This document shows, piece by piece, positions 1-6,010 of a DNA stretch of 11,732 nt. The stretch covers positions 1-11,732 of the forward strand of contig JAIZWN010000050.1 of the NCBI GenBank assembly GCA_020443945.1, written 5' to 3'. The notes under the pieces were generated by a model, which saw only the letters and a program-made list of their open reading frames with translations, was not told the origin of the DNA and made no database searches. The first letter of the stretch is position 1; every line of letters begins with the position of its first letter. The position numbers and the translations under genes were made by a program. The stretch is from Candidatus Thiosymbion ectosymbiont of Robbea hypermnestra (GTDB taxonomy: Bacteria > Pseudomonadota > Gammaproteobacteria > Chromatiales > Chromatiaceae).

Positions 1-8
1 GCGTGTAG

Positions 9-73
9 GATGGGTAGAGGCGCGGGCATGAGGAGTGGTTTTTGGCACGGTTGTTCTCGCGCCGAAACCCATC
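9..73. repeat. Inverted-repeat-bounded dispersed repeat
   Basis: GATGGGT at 9-15 pairs with ACCCATC at 67-73. The 'ggatgggt...gaaacccatc' layout resembles a dispersed intergenic repeat I recall from many proteobacterial genomes; that comparison is from memory. No credible reading frame crosses it. It sits next to the separate repeat copy at 81-119. Confidence 0.4.
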
Positions 74-80
74 ACCAAGC

Positions 81-119
81 TGGACCGCGCGGCAGGGCTT
101 GAGTTTTTAGACAACCTCT
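81..119 (+). repeat. Copy A of a 39-bp interspersed repeat
   Basis: This 39-bp stretch, ending in 'agacaacctct', matches 5883-5921 at 35 of 39 positions by direct comparison. The matching stretch at 5883-5921 is the right end of a longer element with terminal inverted repeats. Here only the right end can be recognised; no 'tgtctaaaaa' left end is visible in positions 1-80. It is either a partial copy or one whose left end lies outside the window. Confidence 0.7.
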
Positions 120-238
120 CAGGGCACCCCCGCGGGGCGGGGAATAAAACCCCGAGAGGATTCAAATCGCTTGGGCGAGACAGGGATATCCTGCCGTTTC
201 CATGCGCCTGAACCCAGGCAGAGCGGGATGCCGAACGC

Positions 239-270
239 AAAAGGGCAGGCCCGGTGTCCCGAGCCTGCCC
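239..270 (-). terminator. Rho-independent terminator of tRNA-Gly
   Basis: Read on the minus strand, GGGCAGGC (270-263) pairs with GCCTGCCC (250-243). The stem extends inward through TCGG/CCGG (one T-G wobble) to about 12 bp with a GACA loop, followed by TTTT (242-239). It starts 16 bases past the tRNA-Gly 3' end. The U-tract is short but the stem is long and GC-rich. Confidence 0.8.
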
Positions 271-285
271 AGATGCAGTGTTATG

Positions 286-361
<76 letters not shown>

Positions 362-376
362 GCTTAAAGAGTCATG

Positions 377-404
377 AGTTTACGGTCCGCCTGGGGGATG
401 TCAA
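377..404 (-). promoter_or_regulatory. Sigma70-type promoter of tRNA-Gly
   Basis: On the minus strand a perfect -35 box TTGACA (404-399) is followed by a 16-bp spacer and the -10 box TAAACT (382-377). The tRNA 5' end lies 15 bases beyond the -10, so only a short 5' leader is needed. The -35 box is enclosed by a GGGGG/CCCCC inverted repeat (GGGGGTTGACATCCCCC). Confidence 0.8.
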
Positions 405-511
405 CCCCCGGTTTCATCTCCCCAAGTCGGGATCTACAAGCGGTGCTGGAAAGGCACGGAAGGCTACTATCACAAAGAATCATCCCCATCTCTATAGGGT
501 ATCGAGGGTAT

Positions 512-541
512 CGTGAAAAATTGCAGGGAAAATTTTTCACG
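512..541. repeat. Perfect 11-bp inverted repeat upstream of the phosphatase gene
   Basis: CGTGAAAAATT (512-522) and AATTTTTCACG (531-541) are perfect complements around an 8-base spacer. A tandem GGGTATCG repeat (497-504 and 506-513) abuts its left arm. It lies between divergently read genes (tRNA-Gly to the left, phosphatase to the right), about 140 bp upstream of the phosphatase start. An operator, a terminator-like hairpin or a structured leader are all possible. The AT-rich arms stand out from the GC-rich surroundings. Confidence 0.55.
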
Positions 542-575
542 GCGCCTCAGAACCGGCCGGACGCCGGGAGCCGGA

Positions 576-608
576 CCGGGGATTCCCGGAGCCGTTCGCG
601 CCGAACGG
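576..608 (+). promoter_or_regulatory. Two GC-rich hairpins in the phosphatase leader
   Basis: CCGGG (576-580)/CCCGG (585-589) with loop GATT is followed by CCGTTCG (592-598)/CGAACGG (602-608) with loop CGC. Both are perfect and lie 74-106 bases before the ATG at 682. No T-run follows, so they are not classical terminators. They may fold in the 5' leader. No known riboswitch was recognised. Confidence 0.35.
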
Positions 609-681
609 GACGAATTCCATCCGTAGGCCCAGGACGGACCGACGCCCCGGTTGCTTCATAACAGAAAAGTGGGCTTTCCCG

Positions 682-1494
682 ATGATCGATCTGCACTGCC
701 ATATGCTTCCCGGTATCGACGATGGCGCGCCCGACCTCGCCACCGCCTTGGAGATGGCCGAGATCGCGGTCGCGGACGGCATCCGGATGACCGCCTGCAC
801 GCCCCATATCTACCCCGACCTGTTCGAAAATACGGGTGCCCAAATCATACACCAGGTGCAGGCATTCCGTACCAGGCTACAGGAGGCCGGGATTCCGCTC
901 GAAATCACCTATGGCGCGGATATCCAGCTGGTTCCGGAGATGGTGCAGGGCCTCCAATCCGGACAGATGCCGACCTTGCACGGTACCCGGTACTTTCTGT
1001 TCGAACCACCCCACCACACGGCCCCCATCGGCTTCCTGCATCTCATTTTCGATCTGCTGGCCTCCGGTTACCGGCCGATCATTACCCATCCCGAACGGCT
1101 CACCTGGCTCGACGACAAGCATTACGGATGGTTCGTCAATGCCGCCCGGGATGGGGCTTGGATTCAGATCACGGCCGGGGCGGTCACCGGCCGTTTCGGC
1201 CGGCATCCCCAGTACTGGGCGGAGAAGTTCCTCGACGACGGGCTGGTTCACATCCTGGCGACGGATGCCCACGACCCCAAGCGCCGGCCACCGCTTCTGG
1301 CGGAGGGACGCGTAGCGGCCGAATACTATGTCGGCGCCGCCGAAGCGGAGCTACTCGTGACCGGCCGCCCGCAGGCCGTCATCGAAAATCGCGAGCCGGC
1401 GGAAATTCCACCGCCACCGGCACTCGACCCGAGCGGAAAACGCAGAGATATCGGCAAACCCAAGCGGGGGTGGTTTGCCAGATTCTGGTCTTGA
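682..1494 (+). CDS. PHP-domain tyrosine-protein phosphatase (CpsB/YwqE-like)
   Basis: This 270-residue protein resembles the PHP-fold, metal-dependent tyrosine phosphatases (CpsB, CapC, YwqE). In other bacteria these dephosphorylate tyrosine kinases that control capsule or exopolysaccharide synthesis. The N-terminus holds the signature DLHCH..PGIDDG with metal ligands H5 and H7. Further likely ligands are H42 (TPHIY), D80 where family members often have E, E108 (FEPPH), H136 (THPER), and D195/H197 (TDAHD). There is no signal peptide, so it should be cytoplasmic. The last 20 residues form a basic, Trp/Phe-containing tail (GKRRD...RGWFARFW) after a proline run at 243-246, which could associate with the membrane (inference). 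The Shine-Dalgarno is weak; ATG 682 is chosen because the PHP motif begins at residue 3. No tyrosine kinase or polysaccharide gene is adjacent. The substrate is not established. Confidence 0.88.
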   Translation: MIDLHCHMLPGIDDGAPDLATALEMAEIAVADGIRMTACTPHIYPDLFENTGAQIIHQVQAFRTRLQEAGIPLEITYGADIQLVPEMVQGLQSGQMPTLHGTRYFLFEPPHHTAPIGFLHLIFDLLASGYRPIITHPERLTWLDDKHYGWFVNAARDGAWIQITAGAVTGRFGRHPQYWAEKFLDDGLVHILATDAHDPKRRPPLLAEGRVAAEYYVGAAEAELLVTGRPQAVIENREPAEIPPPPALDPSGKRRDIGKPKRGWFARFWS

Positions 1495-1495
1495 G

Positions 1496-1540
1496 GCCGA
1501 CCGGGATGGTCGGCGGCACCCCGTGAAAGGTCCGCGGACC
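1496..1540. terminator. Hairpins between convergent genes, possible terminator
   Basis: GCCGACC (1496-1502)/GGTCGGC (1508-1514) starts directly after the phosphatase stop codon. A perfect 12-bp palindrome GGTCCGCGGACC follows at 1529-1540. The 54-bp gap separates two convergent genes, so a bidirectional terminator fits. Neither hairpin is followed by a T-run, so termination is only a possibility. Confidence 0.3.
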
Positions 1541-1548
1541 AGGCCCGG

Positions 1549-3660
1549 TCAGGAGCCTGCCGATGCCCCCTCCCCTTTCCCCCGGTCCGCGTAGCGCGCG
1601 ACCATCGCGGTGAGGTCCTGCGGGTTTACGGGCTTGGTGAGGAAGGCATCCATTCCCGCTTCGAGACACTGCCTCTCGACCTCCTCCGAGGCGTTGGCGG
1701 TCAGACCGACGATCGGTAGCCGCGCCCCGCTCCCCTCGTCCGCACGAACGGTCCGCGTCAGGGCGATCCCGTCCAATTCGGGCATGCGCACATCGACCAG
1801 GGCCAAGGTCAAGGGCTCGGCCCGAATCCGATCCAGGGCCTGCCTCCCGTCACCGACCAGAATCACCTCGTGACCCTGTCTTTCGAGCAGGACCTTGACC
1901 ACCTTCCCCGCAATAGCGTTGTCCTCGGCCACCAGAATGCGCAGCCCCCGCGCCGCCGTCCGCGCCGCCGCTTGCGCCAACCCCGCCGGGGATCCCCCCG
2001 CCCCGGTCACTTGTGGGTCCTCCTTGCCCAGTATTTCACGCACCCGCCGGATCAGTTCCTCGGCAAGAAAGGGCTTGTTCAGACAATGCCCGCAGAGCGT
2101 TCGTTGCTCGATGCGACGGGGGCCGTAGGTGAGCAGCAGACAGGGCACGTCGGCGCCGAGTACGCGCCGGGATGCATCCAGCAGCGTGGGCAGATCCCTC
2201 CGCTCGGGCGCGTCGGCAAGGACCAGCAGATCCAACCTCCGGGACTGATCGGCCGGGCCGCCGAGGCGGTCGATCTCCGCCACCGGCTCACAGATCATGC
2301 CCGCGCCGCGCAGGACCTCCAGGAGCCATGCCCGCTGGCTGGCATTACCCTCCGACACCCCCGCCCGCAATCCGTCGAGCTGTCCCCGCGCCGCCCCCGA
2401 GACCGACAATCCCGCTTCCCACCGCAGGGGCAATCGGACCCAAAAGCGGCTGCCCTTCCCGACCTCGCTCTCGACGCCGATGCGCCCCCCCATCAGCCGC
2501 GTCAGGTCGCGGGCGATGGTGGTCCCAAGCCCGCTGCCACCATAGCGTCGGGTGGTGGAGGCATCCGCCTGCCGGAAATGCTCGAAGATCCCTTCCAGCT
2601 CATCCGCGGGTATGCCGATACCCGTATCCGAGACCTCCAGAAGCAAATGAGGACCAGGCAGGGACTCGTCGGACGGACACAGGCTCGCCCGCACCCCCAC
2701 CTCGCCCCGGTCGGTGAACTTGATGGCGTTACCGATCAGATTGAACAGAATCTGACCCACCCGGAGCTTATCCCCGATCACCCGCGCCGGAAACGCCGGA
2801 TCGATGCGCAGAATCACCTCCAGTCCCTTGGCGAGCGCCTGGGATTCCAGGGCGACACACACCTCCTTCATACCGCTACGTAGATCGAAGGCGACGGACT
2901 CCAGACGGAGCTCCCGGGCCTCGATCTTCGACAGATCCAGCACATTGCCGATCAAGGCCCGCAGCACCTCCGCGGAGCTGCCGATGGAATCCACGTACTC
3001 ACGTTGTTCGGTATCGAGCCGCGTCGCCTGCAGCAGATTAGCCATACCCACGACCCCGGTCAGAGGCGTGCGCAGCTCGTGGGTCATGACCGCCAGAAAA
3101 TCCCCCTTGGCCCGGTTCGCCTGCTCCGCCTCGCGCCGGGCCTGCCGCAGCTTGTGCAGGAGGGAATACTGATACAGCGGGAACACCGCCAGCAGCAGCA
3201 AAAAGAAGCCGGCCTCGAAGAGCTGGGTCCGCCAGGCATCCAGGCTGAACAGGGTCAAAACATAGGCCAGCGGGCTCACTATCGAGGCAAAGACCAGGTG
3301 GTCGCGCCCATACCGGGTACCCGCATAAAAGAGGATCCAGATGTAGACCAGATAGAAGGGACTGAGATCGCCGGTCAGATAGATAGCCAGACTGACCGCC
3401 GAGACATCCAGAACAATCCCCAGATACTGGCGGGCCGTCCACTCCGGGCGTATCGGTACGCTGATCAGCATACCGGCGAAGAACAAAAAATAGACCCCGA
3501 ACAGAGGGAAAAAATAAACCCAATCGACCTGGTAATAGCCGGCATAGGCGGCACTGCCGACATAAATCACCCCGAACACCCAGAATCCCATCCGCACGAG
3601 GCCGGATTGAAACTCCCGGTTGGCAAGTAAGCTCGGATCCCGTTCGGTCATGACTCCCAT
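1549..3660 (-). CDS. Membrane hybrid histidine kinase, RpfC-like, with one degenerate and one intact receiver
   Basis: This 703-residue sensor kinase has about five hydrophobic segments between residues 24 and 168, then a short coiled linker. The HisKA phospho-acceptor is H194 in VMTHELRTPL. The ATPase domain shows the N box (NLIGNAIKF, 307-315), G1 (DTGIGI, D345) and G2 (GGSGLG, 374-379). Residues 430-545 resemble a receiver but lack the acidic pair and the MPxMDG motif, though a receiver-like KPF (K529) remains. A second, complete receiver (573-690) has E579/D580, phospho-acceptor D623 in LVDVRMPELDG, and K676. The membrane part and the segment LSPFYLVYIWILFYAGTRYG recall the DSF sensor RpfC, but there is no C-terminal HPt domain and no rpfF or rpfG beside it, so its ligand and output are unknown. 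ATG 3660 has GGAGG only 2 bases away; ATG 3651 has it 11 bases away, so the start is ambiguous by three codons. Confidence 0.9.
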   Translation of the reverse strand: MGVMTERDPSLLANREFQSGLVRMGFWVFGVIYVGSAAYAGYYQVDWVYFFPLFGVYFLFFAGMLISVPIRPEWTARQYLGIVLDVSAVSLAIYLTGDLSPFYLVYIWILFYAGTRYGRDHLVFASIVSPLAYVLTLFSLDAWRTQLFEAGFFLLLLAVFPLYQYSLLHKLRQARREAEQANRAKGDFLAVMTHELRTPLTGVVGMANLLQATRLDTEQREYVDSIGSSAEVLRALIGNVLDLSKIEARELRLESVAFDLRSGMKEVCVALESQALAKGLEVILRIDPAFPARVIGDKLRVGQILFNLIGNAIKFTDRGEVGVRASLCPSDESLPGPHLLLEVSDTGIGIPADELEGIFEHFRQADASTTRRYGGSGLGTTIARDLTRLMGGRIGVESEVGKGSRFWVRLPLRWEAGLSVSGAARGQLDGLRAGVSEGNASQRAWLLEVLRGAGMICEPVAEIDRLGGPADQSRRLDLLVLADAPERRDLPTLLDASRRVLGADVPCLLLTYGPRRIEQRTLCGHCLNKPFLAEELIRRVREILGKEDPQVTGAGGSPAGLAQAAARTAARGLRILVAEDNAIAGKVVKVLLERQGHEVILVGDGRQALDRIRAEPLTLALVDVRMPELDGIALTRTVRADEGSGARLPIVGLTANASEEVERQCLEAGMDAFLTKPVNPQDLTAMVARYADRGKGEGASAGS

Positions 3661-3685
3661 AGCCTCCGATCACTTCGAAGATATC

Positions 3686-3714
3686 GTTTTAACCCCGTTA
3701 CTTCCGGGATTCAA
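3686..3714 (-). promoter_or_regulatory. Candidate promoter of the hybrid kinase gene
   Basis: On the minus strand TTGAAT (3714-3709) is followed by a 17-bp spacer and TAAAAC (3691-3686). Each box matches the sigma70 consensus at 4 of 6 positions. The -10 box ends 25 bases before ATG 3660. The match is moderate only. Confidence 0.35.
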
Positions 3715-3852
3715 ATCGAGACATCCTCCTGTCCTTTAAAGTATCTATATGCACATAAATGATTTCTTATACTCCATGGAATTCGCGGACCCTGCCCGCA
3801 GCCATCCCCAGGATTTCACCCGCCGGCGTGCGCCTCCCCCACCCCGCGTGGT

Positions 3853-3881
3853 TTGACCACGCCCGGCGGCACCCCTATACT
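3853..3881 (+). promoter_or_regulatory. Sigma70-type promoter of tRNA-Asn
   Basis: TTGACC (3853-3858), a 17-bp spacer and TATACT (3876-3881) match the consensus at 5 of 6 positions each. The tRNA begins 16 bases after the -10. The -35 box lies inside a perfect palindrome, GCGTGGT-ttg-ACCACGC (3846-3862). Confidence 0.85.
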
Positions 3882-3897
3882 TATGAGTCGCTTCAAA

Positions 3898-3973
3898 TCC
3901 TCGGTAGCTCAGTCGGTAGAGCGGGTGACTGTTAATCACTAGGTCAGAGGTTCGAGTCCTCTCCGGGGAGCCA
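3898..3973 (+). tRNA. tRNA-Asn (anticodon GTT)
   Basis: This 76-nt tRNA has acceptor stem TCCTCGG/CCGGGGA (one T-G pair), discriminator G and encoded CCA. The D-arm is AGCTCAGTCGGTAGAGC. The anticodon stem GTGA/TCAC encloses CTGTTAA with anticodon GTT, which reads AAC and AAU. The T-arm AGAGGTTCGAGTCCTCT is complete. It has its own promoter and terminator. A tyrosine-recombinase relic begins about 45 bases downstream in the same orientation, the usual arrangement when an element integrates into a tRNA 3' end. No second copy of the tRNA 3' end (attR) was seen in the window. Confidence 0.98.
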
Positions 3974-3982
3974 AGTGAAACA

Positions 3983-4016
3983 AGGGGTTAGGCGAAAGCC
4001 TAACCCCTCTTTTTTT
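3983..4016 (+). terminator. Rho-independent terminator of tRNA-Asn
   Basis: AGGGGTTAGGC (3983-3993) and GCCTAACCCCT (3998-4008) form a perfect 11-bp stem with a GAAA tetraloop, followed by an almost pure T-run to 4016. It begins 10 bases after the tRNA CCA end. Recognisable recombinase coding sequence starts about 4 bases beyond the T-run. Confidence 0.95.
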
Positions 4017-4019
4017 GCT

Positions 4020-4587
4020 CGTGACGCAGAAACATGGGTAAAACAAACTGAATCCGACATTGAGCGAGGCCGCTACTTCCAAACATCGTCAACCCCCTGG
4101 CTCCATACCGCCGTCGTGGTGGCCCTATCTACCGGGATGCGTAAGGGTGAGTTGATGGGGTTGACCTGGCGGGATGTAGACCTACAGGCCGGGCGGATCG
4201 TCCTACAGGAAACCAAGAACGGCGAGCGGCGCGTCGTGCCCCTGGCAGGCCCGGCGCTGGCGCTACTCAAGGAACATGCCAAGGTGCGGCGGATCGATAC
4301 CGATCTGCTGTTCCCCAACCATCGGGGAAACGCGCCTATCGACCTGCGTACCCCATGGGAAACGGCATTGAAGCGGGCAGGAATCGAGGATTTCCGCTGG
4401 CATGATCTGCGCCATTCGGCTGCTTCTTATTTTCGCCATGAACGGCGCGACCTTGGCGGAAATTGCCGAAATCTTGGGACACAAGACCTTGAATATGGTC
4501 AAGCGGTACGCGCATCTATCCGAGTCCCACACCGCAGGCGTGGTGGAGCGCATGAATACGCGCATCTTCGGGAACGTTGAGGGCTAA
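4020..4587 (+). pseudogene. Tyrosine recombinase (phage-type integrase), degraded
   Basis: This is the remnant of a site-specific tyrosine recombinase at tRNA-Asn. The first frame reads RDAETWVKQTESDIERGRYF, typical of the N-terminal arm region of phage-type integrases. Within a few residues it passes to WLHTAVVVALSTGMRKGEL, the start of the catalytic domain. The core-binding domain, usually well over 100 residues, is therefore missing. Counting from the ATG at 3975, the catalytic residues are R56 (TGMRKGE), K81 (ETKNGE) and H143/R146 (HDLRH). At about 4431-4434 one extra base shifts the frame. The rest (AMNGATLAEIAEILGHKTL, then the nucleophile Tyr in VKRYAHLSE) continues in another frame to the TAA at 4585-4587. 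The 5' end is also lost, with the tRNA terminator directly ahead. Three independent lesions make it non-functional. Confidence 0.9.
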
Positions 4588-4916
4588 TTCTCGGCTCGCA
4601 TGGAATGAGCAAGGATTCCATCATGCGTAACCTGAGCTTGCTCAATACCCTGTGGGATGGAGGAGAACTTCCCATCGGGCGGAAATCGTCGGAATCCTTC
4701 ACCGTGCGCGGGACGCGGCTGACCATCAGCCTTCAGGTACAAGAAGCCGTCCTGCGAAACTTCATTGAGAAATCCGGGGACCTGGCCCGAGGGAGCGGTT
4801 TTCCTGCCCGGTTCCTTCTGGCCTGGCCGGAATCGACCCAAAGAACCCGGCGGTTCGGCAAAGCCCCGGAACACTGGCCCCACCTGGCGGCATTCAACCG
4901 GCGGATTGCCGAGATG
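4581..4916 (+). pseudogene. DUF3987 (YfjI-like) protein fragment
   Basis: An open frame overlapping the recombinase stop codon reads GLILGSHGM, then MRNLSLLNTLWDGG, SESFTVRGTRLTISLQVQ, LARGSGFPARFLLAWPEST and APEHWPHLAAFNRRIAEM. I recognise this as the internal and C-terminal part of DUF3987/YfjI-like proteins, often found in integrated elements next to integrase and primase-like genes. The similarity seems to start before the first ATG (4605), so that ATG is internal to the original gene. Similarity ends near 4916, although the frame stays open to 5048. Both ends are missing. The junction with the recombinase 3' end suggests a deletion joined the two. Function of the family is not firmly known. 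Confidence 0.75.
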
Positions 4917-4978
4917 GTGCATCGATCACCCACCGTATCGGCGCTGTGGGCCGGATCGGTGCCTAATCGCTCTTTCCT

Positions 4979-5260
4979 TCACAGGTCAAGTTCGCTATGC
5001 GAGCCGAGGCGGACGAGCTGTAGCACACCCTCATCTGGTTTACGGTAAATCAGCACCAGATCCGGCTTGATGTGGCAGTCTCGGCAATCTTTCCAAGCGC
5101 CGTCCAGCGCGTGGTCGCGGTGCTTCTCGGCCAATGGTTCATCCCTGGCCAGTGTCTCAACGATGCGAACGAAATTCTTTGTCAGAGTAGCTCTGTGCAG
5201 CCCTTTGGCCTCGCGTCTGAGATCGCGCTTGAACCGTCCTGACTGCTTAATCGTCCGCAT
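4979..5260 (-). CDS. yafQ: YafQ-family mRNA interferase toxin (RelE superfamily)
   Basis: This 93-residue protein matches E. coli YafQ (92 aa from memory) along its length. YafQ is a ribosome-dependent endoribonuclease that cuts mRNA at in-frame codons. Conserved features include the N-terminal SGRFKRDL, H50 in KHRDHAL, GAWKDCRD, H63 and D67 in CHIKPDLVLIYR, and H88 in LGSHSEL. These match the catalytic and RNA-contact residues of YafQ; the Trp after the Asp and the final Phe are replaced by Leu. The ATG (5260-5258) overlaps the antitoxin end by 14 bp, so translation is probably coupled. No Shine-Dalgarno of its own is clear. It appears intact, unlike the recombinase and DUF3987 relics beside it. 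Confidence 0.93.
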   Translation of the reverse strand: MRTIKQSGRFKRDLRREAKGLHRATLTKNFVRIVETLARDEPLAEKHRDHALDGAWKDCRDCHIKPDLVLIYRKPDEGVLQLVRLGSHSELDL

Positions 5261-5507
5261 CGAGCACCGCTTGGAGTTCGTCGAGGGTTACGGTCTCCAA
5301 GTCGTTACGGCGCGCCTCCTCTATCGCCTCAATGGTGGCGGTGTTCGGCACCAGCGGATCAAATGGCAACGCCTTCTCGCGGGCGATGCGGGTAAGCATG
5401 ATGCGGAAAGCGTCCGATACGGTAAGTCCCATCGCTGCCAACACAAGGCTCGCTTCTCCTTCGATGTGTTCGTCGATCCGGGTATGGGCGACTGCGTTTG
5501 TAAGCAT
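5247..5507 (-). CDS. dinJ: DinJ/RelB-family antitoxin
   Basis: This 86-residue protein has the same length as E. coli DinJ and the same blocks: RIDE, then VLAAMGLTVSDAFRIMLTRIAREKALPFD. The N-terminal half is the ribbon-helix-helix DNA-binding and dimer region. The acidic C-terminal half (EAIEEARRND...LDELQAVLDADD) should wrap and neutralise the toxin. Its TAA lies inside the toxin start region (14-bp overlap), giving the standard antitoxin-toxin order. A G-rich stretch (GGGGGGAT) 6 bases before the ATG can serve as ribosome binding site. Autoregulation through the upstream repeats at 5535-5556 is expected by family habit but not shown. Confidence 0.93.
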   Translation of the reverse strand: MLTNAVAHTRIDEHIEGEASLVLAAMGLTVSDAFRIMLTRIAREKALPFDPLVPNTATIEAIEEARRNDLETVTLDELQAVLDADD

Positions 5508-5534
5508 TGTTTGATCCCCCCCAAGCCATCGTGC

Positions 5535-5556
5535 CCTATTGTAGCCTATTGTGGCT
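5535..5556 (-). promoter_or_regulatory. Candidate operator of the dinJ-yafQ pair
   Basis: Two tandem 10-bp units, CCTATTGTAG and CCTATTGTGG (9 of 10 identical), lie 28 bp upstream of the antitoxin ATG. They include the inverted repeat AGCC-TATTGT-GGCT (5543-5556). Helically phased or palindromic repeats here fit binding by a ribbon-helix-helix antitoxin. The assignment rests on position and symmetry only. Confidence 0.35.
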
Positions 5557-5778
5557 TACTTTGGTTTGGAGTGTATGCGTCTCGTCACCTTCCCGCAGTG
5601 GTGGGCGATGCGCGACTTTCGAGCGGTTGGCCGCCCAACACAACGCCTTTGTAGGGGTTTCAGTTACCCGGCTACTGAGCCGCCAACCACGCTGAGCGCG
5701 CGGGCGCACATGTTCCACCGGCAAACAAGGTTATCTATTCGCATCCCGAGCACGGCGACACTCCGGAGTTTAAGCCGC
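5557..5778. other. Non-coding gap at the edge of the mobile-element relic
   Basis: Apart from possible promoter sequence for dinJ-yafQ near its left end, I see nothing recognisable: no conserved reading frame, tRNA or terminator. The frames here are short and of low-complexity composition. No copy of the tRNA-Asn 3' end is present, so the right border of the original element cannot be placed. Confidence 0.5.
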
Positions 5779-5921
5779 TGTCTAAAAACCAACCCATTGA
5801 TTCCCCCTCTCCCTGCCACCCCTCTCCCGCCAGGGGCGAGGGGCTTTGGGCCGTAGCCAGCCTGGTAGGACCACGGCTCACCTGGACCGCACGGCATGGT
5901 TTGAGTTTTCAGACAACCTCT
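5779..5921. repeat. MITE-like repeat element with imperfect terminal inverted repeats
   Basis: The left end TGTCTAAAAACC (5779-5790) is the imperfect reverse complement of the right end (TTGAGTTTTCAGACA, 5901-5915). About 143 bp lie between and including them. The interior holds a GC-rich palindromic block (CCCCTCTCCC...GGGGCGAGGGG, about 5818-5842). The right 39 bp (5883-5921) recur at 81-119 with 35 of 39 identities. It encodes nothing credible. The size, terminal symmetry and recurrence suggest a small non-autonomous repeat family. Confidence 0.6.
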
Positions 5922-6010
5922 TAATCGACTGCACCTTATTCACCGCCCGAGGGTATCCCGCACGGGCGTTGCCGATGTCCGGCTTGCGCGCCAGCGGGGG
6001 CGACCGAGGC

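Noticed and set aside
4605..5048. A complete 147-residue gene starting at ATG 4605
   Set aside because: Family-like sequence extends upstream of the ATG and stops near 4916; the remaining codons are unrelated and run into the toxin gene on the other strand.
4588..5940. attR copy of the tRNA-Asn 3' end
   Set aside because: I looked for sequences like GGTTCGAGTCCTCTCC and found none, so the element border is not defined.
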